Assembly: GCA_900457075.1 (NCBI GenBank)
Contig: UGYN01000002.1
Span: 5,332,001 to 5,396,000 of the forward strand
Origin: Serratia quinivorans
GTDB lineage: Bacteria > Pseudomonadota > Gammaproteobacteria > Enterobacterales > Enterobacteriaceae
Direction: 5' to 3'
Length of the DNA stretch: 64,000 nt
Shown: in pieces, positions 35,004 through 44,165 of the stretch
How the letters are laid out: every line of letters starts with the position of its first letter
How positions within the stretch are numbered: position 1 is the stretch's first letter
Made by a program: the position numbers and the translations under genes
Notes under the pieces: generated by a model
The model's database searches: none
Told to the model about the DNA's origin: nothing
Seen by the model: only the letters and a program-made list of their open reading frames with translations

Positions 35004-36865
35004 GCCGGCTCCTGCTGCACATTATTCAGGCTGATGATGGGTTCGCCAAAGCCGACCCGACCCGGCTGACGGCAACTCAACTGTGGGAAATCTTCGCTGT
35101 TGACCACCAGTACCGGCGTGGTGAGGTCGTAACCCAGCGCAGCAATCGCCGCCAGATCAAAACGCACCAGTTCATCCCCCATCTTGACCCGGTCGCCAAT
35201 TTTCAGGTTGGAGCTAAAATGCTGCCCTGCCAAATTAACCGTGTCGATACCGATGTGCACCAGCAGTTCAACGCCGTTATCCCCTTTGATACCCACCGCA
35301 TGCATTGAAGGCAGGAAGGTCACCACCTCACCGTCCAGCGGCGCACGCAGCAGCCCTTCCTGCGGCCGTATCGCTACGCCCTGGCCCAATAACCCCTGGG
35401 AAAAGACATCGTCGTTCACCTGGTCCAGCGCCACCAGTTGGCCGGACAGCGGGCTGAAAATATGCTGTTCCGCGTCGCGGTGAGATCCCGTCTTCGGCAT
35501 CTCCTGCTCTTCGACCGGATCTTCAAAACCCAGGACCCAGGTCAGCGCAAAGGTCACTACGATAGCAATGGCGCAGGTGACCAGCGCATGGACGATATTC
35601 ATCGGGTTTTCACCGATAAACGCCGGCAGCGCCGCCAACCCCGGGGAGACAAAGGCATAACGCACCAGCCCGCTCAGCCCGGCATAAACACCGGCACAGC
35701 CACCACCGATCATCGCGGCAATCAGCGGTCTGCGCAGCTTGAGCGTCACGCCGTACAGCGAAGGCTCGGTGATACCCAGCAGCGCGGTGAAACCGGCAGA
35801 GGACGCCAGTTGGCGCAGGTTTTTGTTTTTGGTACGGAAGGCCACGCACAGGGTGGCCGCGCCCTGCGCAATATTGGAGGCCAGCATGCCCGGCCCGTTA
35901 ATCATTTCGAACCCGTTTTTGCTCAACTGACCGGTCGCGATCGGCGTCATCGCCCAGGCGGTGCCGGTGATCACCAGGAAGGGTTGCAGCCCGCCCATCA
36001 GCATCGGGATCAGCCAACTGGCCTTACCGTCGACGATCGCCGCGCCGGCGGCAACCAGATCGTTAAGGAAAATTCCGAACGGGCCTACCACCACCAACGC
36101 CAGTGGCGCGGTGACCAACAGAATAATCATCGGCTTGGTGAAGAACTTGATCATCGTCGGCGAAACTTTCTCGGCAAAGCGCTCGATATAAGACATCAGC
36201 CAGACGGTGAAAATAATCGGCAGCACCGAACCGGCATAGTCGGCCATTCGCACCGGGATACCAATAAAATCAATCGGAGCTCCCGCCGCCAGCATCTGCG
36301 CCAGATTGGGGTGCAACAACACCCCGGCGATGGTCATGGCCAGTATCGGGTTACACTCGAACTTGATCGCCGCACCATAGGCCAACAGCACCGGCAGGAA
36401 GAAGAAAGCCGCATCGGCAATGGTGTCGAGCAGGTGATAGGTCGGGCTGGCGGCGTCTATCGTCCCGGTCAGTTTGAGGATCGCCAGCAGCGCCTTAATC
36501 ATCCCCGCGCCAGTGATCGCCGGGATCACCGGGGTAAAGGTGGTAGAGATCACGCTGATAATCTGTGAAACCACTCCGCCGCGAGCCTGTGATTTCTTAT
36601 CGCTCTGTCGCCCCTCGAGAGCGCCGATTTCTTTTTGTAGGGTGCGGAAAGTTTGCTGCACGTTGTTGCCGACCACGATCTGGAACTGGCCGCCGCGCTC
36701 CACCACGCTGATTACCCCCGGCAGGGCCTCAATCGCTTTCGCCTCTACCAGGCTGTCATCGTTAAACTCCATGCGCAGACGAGTAGCGCAGTGCGTCAGT
36801 TTGCTGACGTTGCCCTTGCCCCCTACCCGCGCCAGTATTTCCAGGCCCAGCTGTTTGTAATCCAT
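35000..36865 (-). CDS. bglF: Beta-glucoside PTS permease EIIBCA (BglF/BglP)
   Basis: A 621-residue phosphotransferase permease. The EIIB domain is at residues 1-~85 with phospho-Cys26 in LTHCATRLR, the ~10-TM EIIC membrane domain at about 105-460, and EIIA at the C-terminus with phospho-His537 in ELLVHIGID. It imports and phosphorylates beta-glucosides and, as in E. coli BglF, probably controls the antiterminator by phosphorylation. The ATG at 36863-36865 follows GGGGAAA; an in-frame opening upstream comes from the leader terminator. First gene of the operon. Confidence 0.93.
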   Translation of the reverse strand: MDYKQLGLEILARVGGKGNVSKLTHCATRLRMEFNDDSLVEAKAIEALPGVISVVERGGQFQIVVGNNVQQTFRTLQKEIGALEGRQSDKKSQARGGVVSQIISVISTTFTPVIPAITGAGMIKALLAILKLTGTIDAASPTYHLLDTIADAAFFFLPVLLAYGAAIKFECNPILAMTIAGVLLHPNLAQMLAAGAPIDFIGIPVRMADYAGSVLPIIFTVWLMSYIERFAEKVSPTMIKFFTKPMIILLVTAPLALVVVGPFGIFLNDLVAAGAAIVDGKASWLIPMLMGGLQPFLVITGTAWAMTPIATGQLSKNGFEMINGPGMLASNIAQGAATLCVAFRTKNKNLRQLASSAGFTALLGITEPSLYGVTLKLRRPLIAAMIGGGCAGVYAGLSGLVRYAFVSPGLAALPAFIGENPMNIVHALVTCAIAIVVTFALTWVLGFEDPVEEQEMPKTGSHRDAEQHIFSPLSGQLVALDQVNDDVFSQGLLGQGVAIRPQEGLLRAPLDGEVVTFLPSMHAVGIKGDNGVELLVHIGIDTVNLAGQHFSSNLKIGDRVKMGDELVRFDLAAIAALGYDLTTPVLVVNSEDFPQLSCRQPGRVGFGEPIISLNNVQQEPA

Positions 36866-36893
36866 AAAGTTTCCCCGTAAAAAAACAAAAAAA

Positions 36894-36951
36894 AAGACCA
36901 AAATCAAAATGCGCCTCATCGCAATGAGAGGTGCATTCCTATTTTGGTCTT
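36894..36951 (-). terminator. Leader terminator of the bgl operon
   Basis: On the minus strand AAGACCAAAAT (36951-36941) pairs with ATTTTGGTCTT (36904-36894), followed by a T run interrupted by one G. An inner hairpin CTCAT-TGCG-ATGAG lies between the arms. It would stop transcription about 30 bp before bglF unless the antiterminator acts. Confidence 0.92.
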
Positions 36952-36974
36952 GCCTGCCTGAGCAGTAACACGCC
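36946..36974 (-). promoter_or_regulatory. RAT (ribonucleic antiterminator) site for the BglG/LicT protein
   Basis: The 29-nt element on the minus strand contains GTTACTGCT and GGCAGGCAAGACC, nearly identical to the known BglG/LicT RAT (core GTTACTGCTACGGCAGGC). Its last bases overlap the 5' arm of the terminator stem, the arrangement needed for mutually exclusive folding. Confidence 0.93.
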
Positions 36975-37060
36975 GTAATAAAAATGTCTGGCGATCGCTA
37001 AGATCGCGGCGAAAGTATCGTCATAGTTGTGATTTTTCGGCAATAGCCTGCGTTAAGCTT

Positions 37061-37076
37061 TGTGATTAACATCACT
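37061..37076. promoter_or_regulatory. CRP binding site upstream of the bgl operon
   Basis: TGTGATTAACATCACT: one mismatch in the second half-site. It lies about 90 bp upstream of the RAT element, as expected for catabolite activation of a beta-glucoside operon. Confidence 0.65.
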
Positions 37077-37447
37077 AATTTTCGAAAATGCACTGCAATG
37101 TTGCCCACCACGCCCCACTTTAGCGCATTGGTTGAATTAACCGATTAAAATAACACTGACAAAAAAATGCCCGCCTAAATAAATTAACTCTGTTTATTAT
37201 TTATTGAACAAAAAACACAATTAAATTGATACCGATGCATTATTATTTAATAGTAAATACAATAATTACAGCCTCTCTCAATTGGTAACACAAACAAATA
37301 AAATATTTGCGATGAATACGGCCTAAGCCACTATGATTTAACCGTCGCAGAGCATTTTAATGCGGCAATAACACACCTGCAGCCAATAAAACCAACAGAT
37401 AAATCCTGCCGATATTTTGGCAGGCATTCTATATTGGAGAAAGTCAT

Positions 37448-38617
37448 ATGTTATCGCGTCGTGATATATTAAAAGCCTCTGCGGTCAGCGCAGCAGCAGC
37501 CAGCGTAATGGGCGGTATGCTTAAATCCGCCAGCGCCGACGAACATCGCAATATTGTCCCGCCCAGTACTTTCCAACCCGCCGCAGAGGCACAAGACCTT
37601 TATAAATATGTCTTTGCCAACAGCAAAAAACGCAGCCTGCCCAGCGGGTGGGCCAGAGAGGCCACCGTCGAACAATTCCCGATTTCTGAAGGCGTTGCCG
37701 GGGTAGATATGACGCTGGAGCCGGGCGGTGTCCGCGAACTGCACTGGCACGCCATTGCCGCCGAATGGGCGTTTATGCTGGAAGGCCATGCCCGCATCAC
37801 CATCATCGACCCGGAGGGCAAGTGTGAAGTGGCGGACTTCGGCGCAGGGGACGTTTGGTATTTTCCCAAAGGTTACGGGCACTCGATCCAGGCGCTGGCG
37901 GACGGCGCGCACTTTGTTTTGACCTTTGATAACGGCCATTTTTCCGAGTTTGGTACTTTCAGCATTACCGACTGGGTGGCACACATGCCCAAAGAGGTGT
38001 TGGAAAAAAGCGTTAATATGCCGGCAGCGGTATTTTCCAAAGCCAAACAGGGTGAGGCCTATATTGTCGGCGGTGCGGTTCCCCCATCTCTGCCCCTGCC
38101 CAGCAACGACGGCGGCTTGAATAACTCTCCGTTGGCCCACCGTTATGAATTAATGAAGCAAAAACCTTTTTTTCAAAATGATGCAGGCAGCGTTCATTTG
38201 GTATCGTCAAAAGAATTCCCTATTTCAACCACCATGACCGGAATTATCGAAATCGTTAAACCCGGTGCGGTGCGGGAATTGCACTGGCATCCCAACGCCA
38301 ATGAGTGGCAATACTATATTTCCGGCAAGGGCCGCATGACGGTATTCAGTTCACACGGCCATGCGCAGACCGCAGAATATGCACCGACAGACGTCGGTTA
38401 TGTCCCACAGGGTTTTGGTCATTACATTGAGAATATGGGCGATAAGGATCTCAAAGTGCTAATCGTACTGGATAACGGTATTTATCAGGATATTTCGCTG
38501 TCTGACTGGCTGGCAAAAACCCCGGCCTATCTGCTGGCAGATAACTTCAATAATCAGATTGCCGACTGGCAAGATCGCCCCAGGGACAAACTGGTAATGT
38601 CCCGACGTAAAAGCTGA
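37448..38617 (+). CDS. Tat-exported bicupin, oxalate decarboxylase family (OxdC-like)
   Basis: A 389-residue protein with a twin-arginine signal (MLSRRDILKASAVSAAAAS) and two cupin domains. Each has a full manganese ligand set: His99, His101, Glu106, His145, and His279, His281, Glu286, His325. The lid loop is SEFGT (166-170), where B. subtilis oxalate decarboxylase has SENST; the catalytic glutamate is kept but the rest differs. It should convert oxalate to formate and CO2 in the periplasm. Oxalate oxidase activity or another carboxylic acid substrate is possible. Monocistronic, followed by a bidirectional terminator. Confidence 0.85.
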   Translation: MLSRRDILKASAVSAAAASVMGGMLKSASADEHRNIVPPSTFQPAAEAQDLYKYVFANSKKRSLPSGWAREATVEQFPISEGVAGVDMTLEPGGVRELHWHAIAAEWAFMLEGHARITIIDPEGKCEVADFGAGDVWYFPKGYGHSIQALADGAHFVLTFDNGHFSEFGTFSITDWVAHMPKEVLEKSVNMPAAVFSKAKQGEAYIVGGAVPPSLPLPSNDGGLNNSPLAHRYELMKQKPFFQNDAGSVHLVSSKEFPISTTMTGIIEIVKPGAVRELHWHPNANEWQYYISGKGRMTVFSSHGHAQTAEYAPTDVGYVPQGFGHYIENMGDKDLKVLIVLDNGIYQDISLSDWLAKTPAYLLADNFNNQIADWQDRPRDKLVMSRRKS

Positions 38618-38623
38618 TGGGTA

Positions 38624-38647
38624 GCGAGGGGGCGTTAACCCCCTCGC
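38624..38647. terminator. Bidirectional terminator
   Basis: GCGAGGGGG-CGTTAA-CCCCCTCGC, a perfect 9-bp stem between the convergent bicupin and cytochrome genes. Confidence 0.85.
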
Positions 38648-38653
38648 CAAGGG

Positions 38654-39958
38654 TTACTGCTTACGCTGCTCCGCCACCTGTTTGGCGGTCACCTTGCCTT
38701 GTTTTTCACCAAACTGACCCACCACGTAGTTGGCTACCGCAGCCACTTCTTCGTCCGAGTATTGGCTACCAAAGTCCGGCATAAACTCGTGCTGCTCACC
38801 AATGCTGATGCGCGTACCTTTGAGGATCGCCTGCACCACGCTACGGCCCTGCGGATCGTTAACCGCGGTGCTGCCAACCAACGAAGCATATTTACTCTGG
38901 CGGCCGGTACCGTTCCACTGGTGACAACCGCTACAGTCCCCGGCGAACAGCCTGCGGCCCAGCGAATCTTCCTGCCCACCCGGTAATACCGCGCTGGAAG
39001 AGGTCGCGCCCTTCGGCTGCAGATTCACCGCGCTGGCACTGTCGGTGGCGATCGGCTCGATATTGCGCAGATATTTCACCAGGGCCTGGTTGTCCTCCGG
39101 CGTCAGGTACTGCAGGCTGTTTTCCACCGCTTCTGCCATCGGGCCGGAAGCGCTGCTGCGCCCTTCCGCATGGCCGGTGGCCAGATATTGCGACAGTTGC
39201 TGTTCGCTCCAGGCGCCAATACCGGTCTGCCGATCCGGGGTAATATTGCCGGCGAACCAGCCCTGGATCACCTCACCGCTGAGGTTTTTGCTCTGATTAA
39301 TGCCAAAACCCAGATTGCGCGGGGTATGGCATTCGCTGCAGTGGCCCAGAGCCGTCGCCAGATAGGCCCCGCGATTCCATTGCTCATCCTGATTGAGGTT
39401 CGGCTCGAAGCGTTTTTCGTTGAAGAACGCCAAATTCCAGAACTTCATGCCCCAGCGCTGGTTGAACGGGAACGACAGACCGTTTTCCGGATTCGCCTGC
39501 TTCACCGGCGGCAGGCTGAACAGATAAGCCTTGATTGCCAGCACGTCGTCACGGCTTAACCCAGTGTAGGAAGTATAAGGCATGGCCGGATACAGATTCC
39601 CCTGTGGACCGACGCCTTCACGCACCGCACTCACAAACTGATCGTCACTCCAGCCACCGATCCCGGTTTCCGGGTCGGCGGTAATGTTGGTGCCGTAAAT
39701 GGTGCCGAATGGCAGTTTAAAGGCAAAACCGCCGGCGAAAGGTTTGCCGCCAGGCGCCGTGTGGCAGGCCACGCAGTCGGCGGCACGTGCCAGATATTCA
39801 CCGCGGGCCAGCTTATCGCTAATGCTCGCCGGGGCCCCGGCGATAGGAGCAGCAGGCTCCGGGCCGACCGGACGTAACAGGGTATAAAGCGCGTAACCTC
39901 CCGCTAACACCACTATTGCGACAATCAGCCATAACAGCCATCTCAGGGCGTTGCTCAT
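38654..39958 (-). CDS. Tri-haem cytochrome c, electron acceptor subunit of the molybdenum hydroxylase
   Basis: A 434-residue protein. N-terminal membrane anchor/signal (LRWLLWLIVAIVVLAGGYALYTLL), then three c-type haem sites: DCVACH (61-66), HCSECH and DCSGCH. It is homologous to the cytochrome subunits of acetic-acid-bacterial alcohol and aldehyde dehydrogenases and to the C-terminal third of NicB. It lies 11 bp downstream of the 2Fe-2S gene and should carry electrons from the periplasmic molybdenum enzyme to the respiratory chain. The ATG at 39956-39958 is preceded by GGGAGAAAC. Confidence 0.9.
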   Translation of the reverse strand: MSNALRWLLWLIVAIVVLAGGYALYTLLRPVGPEPAAPIAGAPASISDKLARGEYLARAADCVACHTAPGGKPFAGGFAFKLPFGTIYGTNITADPETGIGGWSDDQFVSAVREGVGPQGNLYPAMPYTSYTGLSRDDVLAIKAYLFSLPPVKQANPENGLSFPFNQRWGMKFWNLAFFNEKRFEPNLNQDEQWNRGAYLATALGHCSECHTPRNLGFGINQSKNLSGEVIQGWFAGNITPDRQTGIGAWSEQQLSQYLATGHAEGRSSASGPMAEAVENSLQYLTPEDNQALVKYLRNIEPIATDSASAVNLQPKGATSSSAVLPGGQEDSLGRRLFAGDCSGCHQWNGTGRQSKYASLVGSTAVNDPQGRSVVQAILKGTRISIGEQHEFMPDFGSQYSDEEVAAVANYVVGQFGEKQGKVTAKQVAEQRKQ

Positions 39959-39969
39959 GGGTTTCTCCC

Positions 39970-40428
39970 TTAATCCAACGCCTTGGCGGCCTGGTGAATG
40001 GCGGCGCGAATGCGCACGTAGGTAGCGCAGCGGCAAACGTTGCCACTCATCGCCGCGTCAATATCTGCATCGCTCGGGTTCTTGCTTTGGGCCAGCAGTG
40101 CGCTGGCGCTCATGATCTGGCCGGACTGGCAGTAGCCGCATTGCACTACGTCCAGATTGACCCAGGCCGCCTGCACCGCTTTGCCCGTCGGCGTTTCGCC
40201 TATCGCTTCGATGGTGGTAATTTTCTTGCCCTCGGCGGCAGAGACCGGCGTCATGCAAGACCGCACCGGCACACCGTCCAGATGAACGGTACAAGCGCCG
40301 CACATCGCAATGCCGCAGCCAAATTTAGTGCCGGTCAGCCCGGCTTCATCACGCAGGAACCACAGCAGCGGCATATGCGGGTCGCCATCAAACGTCAGCG
40401 GTTGGTCGTTCACGGTTAAAGTTATCAT
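39970..40428 (-). CDS. 2Fe-2S subunit of a molybdenum hydroxylase (IorA-like)
   Basis: A 152-residue xanthine-oxidase-family ferredoxin subunit. The plant-type 2Fe-2S site is [18 protein letters not shown]...SC, the second all-helical 2Fe-2S site CGYCQSGQ...GNVCRCATY. It lacks its own export signal and is expected to ride with the Tat-carrying large subunit. The start at 40428 (AAGGAGAAC upstream) leaves a 13-bp gap after the large-subunit gene. Related proteins are isoquinoline 1-oxidoreductase alpha and aldehyde dehydrogenase small subunits. Confidence 0.9.
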   Translation of the reverse strand: MITLTVNDQPLTFDGDPHMPLLWFLRDEAGLTGTKFGCGIAMCGACTVHLDGVPVRSCMTPVSAAEGKKITTIEAIGETPTGKAVQAAWVNLDVVQCGYCQSGQIMSASALLAQSKNPSDADIDAAMSGNVCRCATYVRIRAAIHQAAKALD

Positions 40429-40441
40429 GCTGTTCTCCTTG

Positions 40442-42649
40442 TCAGACGCTGGCGTCACTGTTGGGACGGTGTAAAGGCAGGCTCAGTGAACTGCGGGACC
40501 GCCCGAGCAGCGCCAGAGCATTCCCGACCGCCGGGGCAATGGTCGGCACACCCAGTTCACCCACACCGGTCGGGGCCTCGCTGGAAGGCACGATAATCAC
40601 CTCTATTTCCGGCATTTCATCGATACGCAGCGGGCGGAAATTGTTGAAGTTGGACTGCTCAACCACCCCGTCTTTTAGCGTAATATTGCCGTACAGTGCG
40701 ATGCTCAGACCGTAGCCGATGCCGCCTTCAATCTGCGCGCGGATCACATCCGGATTGACCGCGACGCCGCAGTCCACCGCACACCACACCTTGTGCACCC
40801 GTGGAATGCCGCCTTCGCCGATCGATACCTCGGCAATCTGCGCCACCCGGGTATTAAACGCCTTGGCGACGCCAACCCCCCGCGCCCGGCCATCCACCAC
40901 CTTCGCGCCCTGCCAGTTAGCGGCTTTCGCCACCGCCCGTAATACGCCAGCCTCACGCGGCGCATCCCCCATCAGTGCCAATCGCCCCTCTACCGGATCC
41001 TGCCCGGTTTCCTGCAACAGTTGGTCGATAAAGCTTTCCACCGCGTGGCCGGTGTGGGTACTGGCCACCGACCTCAGTGAGGTAGTGGGTACCTTGCCCG
41101 GCACGATATGGGCGTCGCAGCGGAAACTCTCGAAGGTATAAGGAACTTCGCTGGCACCTTCGATCATCATCTGATCGACACCGTTAACCACCAGTGCCGT
41201 CATCGCACTGTTGAGCGTCCAGGAATGGCCGACGACGGTATCGCTCCAGCCCACCACCTTGCCGCCGCGGATCGCCCCGCGCAGCCGGTGCAGGATCATC
41301 GGGCGATACCAGCCGTTGCGGATGTCGTCTTCACGCGTCCACACCACCTTCACCCCGTGCCCAGGGCCAATCGCCTTGGCGGCCGCCGCCATGTCTGCGG
41401 CCAGATCCGGCCCCAGCTTCGGGTTGCCCAGATCGATACGGCGACCAAAACTGCCGCCGGCTAAAATGGTTTCAATTTCTACCTTCTCCGGCGGCAATTG
41501 GAACAGATCGCACAGTTGCTGATGATCGAGGGTTTGGATCTGGCAGCCATAACGCGCCTTGACGCTTTCGCCGTCCCAGAACAGATAGCCGTCCAACGGC
41601 TCCATCGGCGCATGGGCCACATACGGGAAGGTGTATTCCGCTTCGATCACTTTGTCTGCTTTATCAAAAACCTCGTCCGGCTGGCCGTGACTTTTCGCCA
41701 CCGCACCGGGCTTTTGCGCCACCTGACGGAACTCGGCGAAAATCTGCTCGGTGTTGCGCCGCTCGGCCTGCGAGTCGTCCCACTCCACCTGTAATTTTTC
41801 ACGCCCCTGGATCGCCGCCCAGGTATTTTTGGCGTACACCGCCACGCCGGTATCGGTCTGCTTCACCGCCACGACGCCCGCTACCGCCAGCGCCCGACTG
41901 GCGTCAAATGAGGCCACCTTGCCGCCGAAACGCGGTGGCTTTTTGATGGTCACGGTCAACATATCCGGCTCATGAATGTCCTGAGTGAATTGCGCCGAAC
42001 CGTTGGTTTTGGCCAGCGAATCCACCCGGTGCAGGCCGCTGGCCTTGCCGATCAACGTAAAATTGGCGGGATCTTTCAGTGTCAGAGTCGCGGGGTCGGG
42101 TGGCGGTAACTGGCTGGCCAATACGGCAAACTCGCCGAAGCCCGCTTCACGCCCACTGGCGGCATGGCGGATCTTGCCCGCCTGCACGGTAATTTCCTGC
42201 GCGGAGGTTTTCCAACTTTGCGCGGCGGCCTGCACCAGCATTGCACGCGCCATGGCCCCCATGCGACGCATCTGCTCATAGGCATTGGCCACCGAACTGG
42301 AGCCACCGGTGCCCTGGAAACCGAACGACAGATTTTTATAGACGTTGGTATCAACCGGCGCGGCAACCACCCGCACCTGCGACCAATCGGCGTCCAGCTC
42401 TTCGGCGACCAATGTCGCCATGCCGGTATACACCCCCTGGCCCACCTCGGTATGTTTACTGATAACGGTGACAATGCCTTCCTGATCAATCTGCACGAAG
42501 GCATTGGCTGCATGAGGATTGTTTTCAGGCGCCGTGGCGGAGTTGGCTCGGGCCAGCGCACCGGTAGACGGCAGATAGGCACCGATCACCAGCGCACTGG
42601 CGCCGACGATAAAACGCCGCCGGGTAAGCGGGACTTCGGGTAGATTCAT
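40442..42649 (-). CDS. Molybdopterin-binding subunit of a xanthine-oxidase-family hydroxylase (IorB-like), Tat-exported
   Basis: A 735-residue protein with a twin-arginine signal ([19 protein letters not shown]), a Mo-binding core ([29 protein letters not shown]) and the catalytic glutamate in TGVGELGVP near the C-terminus. It hydroxylates N-heterocycles or oxidises aldehydes using water; electrons pass to the 2Fe-2S partner and the cytochrome. The gene order large-2Fe2S-cytochrome and the export signal place the complex in the periplasm. It faces hpxO across a shared 321-bp promoter region, so a purine or other azaheterocycle is a reasonable guess for the substrate, but this is inference. 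Confidence 0.88.
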   Translation of the reverse strand: MNLPEVPLTRRRFIVGASALVIGAYLPSTGALARANSATAPENNPHAANAFVQIDQEGIVTVISKHTEVGQGVYTGMATLVAEELDADWSQVRVVAAPVDTNVYKNLSFGFQGTGGSSSVANAYEQMRRMGAMARAMLVQAAAQSWKTSAQEITVQAGKIRHAASGREAGFGEFAVLASQLPPPDPATLTLKDPANFTLIGKASGLHRVDSLAKTNGSAQFTQDIHEPDMLTVTIKKPPRFGGKVASFDASRALAVAGVVAVKQTDTGVAVYAKNTWAAIQGREKLQVEWDDSQAERRNTEQIFAEFRQVAQKPGAVAKSHGQPDEVFDKADKVIEAEYTFPYVAHAPMEPLDGYLFWDGESVKARYGCQIQTLDHQQLCDLFQLPPEKVEIETILAGGSFGRRIDLGNPKLGPDLAADMAAAAKAIGPGHGVKVVWTREDDIRNGWYRPMILHRLRGAIRGGKVVGWSDTVVGHSWTLNSAMTALVVNGVDQMMIEGASEVPYTFESFRCDAHIVPGKVPTTSLRSVASTHTGHAVESFIDQLLQETGQDPVEGRLALMGDAPREAGVLRAVAKAANWQGAKVVDGRARGVGVAKAFNTRVAQIAEVSIGEGGIPRVHKVWCAVDCGVAVNPDVIRAQIEGGIGYGLSIALYGNITLKDGVVEQSNFNNFRPLRIDEMPEIEVIIVPSSEAPTGVGELGVPTIAPAVGNALALLGRSRSSLSLPLHRPNSDASV

Positions 42650-42970
42650 TGCTCATCGCTCCAAAATGCCGATCAACCTTAATCAATGCGGCGAAATCAT
42701 TCTTTTTATGCGCGCCGTCTGCATACACCAGCGCGACGGGCTAATAGTTAGCGTAGTCTATTATTTTGTCTGTCTGGCATTCATGCGGGGTTTTCTATTG
42801 TGGATTTGTGCTATGCGCAATTGCATGCCTGGAACAGCTAAGGATGCCCCGTCACGGCCCATGGATTGCACCAAATTGCATCAAGCAACTGCCCGATAGC
42901 GCGCCAGCGCTCGGTTTGCGGACTGGTATGGAAATTGCTTCTCCCGATCATGGCTATGAGGGAGAAGCAG
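42650..42970. other. 321-bp divergent promoter region between the molybdenum hydroxylase and hpxO
   Basis: Moderately AT-rich with no gene. It contains GCAATTGC inside a longer imperfect palindrome near 42817-42831 (ATGCGCAATTGCATG), a possible regulator site. The hpxO ribosome binding site GGGAGAAG ends just before 42971. Confidence 0.5.
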
Positions 42971-44128
42971 ATGAAAGCAATTGTCATTGGTGGCGGCATC
43001 GGCGGCCTGTGTACCGCCATCGCATTACAGCGTGTCGGTATCGACACCGAGGTTTTTGAAGCGGTCAAAGTAATCAAACCGGTCGGGGCCGCCATTTCCA
43101 TCTGGCCCAACGGCGTAAAATGCCTTAATTATCTGGGGATGAAAGAACCGCTGCGCGCGCTCGGCGGCCCGATGCACTATATGGCCTATCAGGAATACCT
43201 GCACGGTCAGACCCTGACGCGCTTTAGCCTGGATCCGCTGATCGCCAGCGTCGGCGAACGGCCGTACCCGGTGGCCCGAGCCGAGCTACAGGCGATGTTG
43301 CTGGACACCTATGGCCGCGATCGGGTGCATTTCGGCAAACGCGTCAGCGGCATTGAAGAAACTTCGCAGGGCGTGACCGCCTGGTTTGAAGACGGCAGCC
43401 AGGCCAGCGGTGATTTTCTGATCGCCGCCGACGGCACTCATTCCGCCATTCGCCCTTATGTGCTGGGCCACGGGGTGGATCGTCGCTATGCCGGTTACGT
43501 TAACTGGAACGGGCTGGTAGCCATTGATGAGTCCATCGCCCCCGCCGACCAGTGGACCACCTTTGTGGGTGAAGGCAAGCGGGTGTCATTGATGCCCGTC
43601 TCCGACAACCGCTTCTACTATTTCTTCGACGTTCCTCTGCCCACCGGGCTGGCGGAAGACCGCAGCACGGCGCGCGCCGATCTGCAGCGTTACTTTGCCG
43701 GCTGGGCCGAACCGGTGCAGAAACTGATTGCCGCGCTCGACCCCGATACCATCAACCGCATTGAGATCCATGATATCGAACCTTTCGAACGGCTGGTGCG
43801 CGGGCGCGTGGCATTACTGGGCGACGCCGGGCACAGCACCACGCCGGATATCGGCCAGGGCGGCTGTGCGGCGATGGAGGACGCGGTGGTACTGGCGATT
43901 GCCTTACAAACCAACTCGCTCGGCATTGAAGACGCGCTGTTGCGTTATCAGGAAAAACGCAGCCACCGGGTGAAGGACCTGGTGCTGAAGGCGCGCAAGC
44001 GCTGTGATGTCACCCACGGTAAAGAGATGGCGATCACCCATGGCTGGTACGAAGAACTGAAAAGTGAAACCGGCGAGCGCATTCTCTCTGGTATGCAAGA
44101 AACCATTATGGGCGGACCGCTGGCCTGA
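42971..44128 (+). CDS. hpxO: HpxO, FAD-dependent urate hydroxylase
   Basis: A 385-residue class A flavoprotein hydroxylase that converts urate to 5-hydroxyisourate. FAD motif GGGIGGLCTA (8-17), second FAD motif GDAGHSTTPDIGQGGCAAMEDA, and long stretches identical to Klebsiella HpxO (YAGYVNWNGLV, QWTTFVGEGKRVSLMPVS, NRIEIHDIEPF, LVLKARKRCD). The substrate-binding Arg in GEGKRVS and the aromatic pair in FYYFFDVPLP are kept. No hpxT, hpxQ or allantoin genes follow. The neighbour is instead the divergent molybdenum hydroxylase operon. An upstream in-frame opening at 42866 lacks a ribosome binding site. Confidence 0.9.
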   Translation: MKAIVIGGGIGGLCTAIALQRVGIDTEVFEAVKVIKPVGAAISIWPNGVKCLNYLGMKEPLRALGGPMHYMAYQEYLHGQTLTRFSLDPLIASVGERPYPVARAELQAMLLDTYGRDRVHFGKRVSGIEETSQGVTAWFEDGSQASGDFLIAADGTHSAIRPYVLGHGVDRRYAGYVNWNGLVAIDESIAPADQWTTFVGEGKRVSLMPVSDNRFYYFFDVPLPTGLAEDRSTARADLQRYFAGWAEPVQKLIAALDPDTINRIEIHDIEPFERLVRGRVALLGDAGHSTTPDIGQGGCAAMEDAVVLAIALQTNSLGIEDALLRYQEKRSHRVKDLVLKARKRCDVTHGKEMAITHGWYEELKSETGERILSGMQETIMGGPLA

Positions 44129-44165
44129 CTCTGCCCATCCTCTGCGGCAAGGCAAGGCTTTATCG

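Larger units (their letters stand above)
36866..37447. other. 582-bp divergent region: bgl leader and bicupin promoter region
   Basis: Left part (36866-36974) is the bgl leader with terminator and antiterminator site. A CRP site lies at 37061-37076. The right part (37080-37447) is strongly AT-rich, with no visible gene, and leads to the oxalate decarboxylase-like gene, whose ATG at 37448 follows TTGGAGAAAG. Confidence 0.7.

Noticed and set aside
35438..36568. A 376-codon open frame antisense to bglF
   Set aside because: Shadow frame; composition is dominated by Arg, Gln and His as expected for the complement of a GC-rich membrane protein gene.
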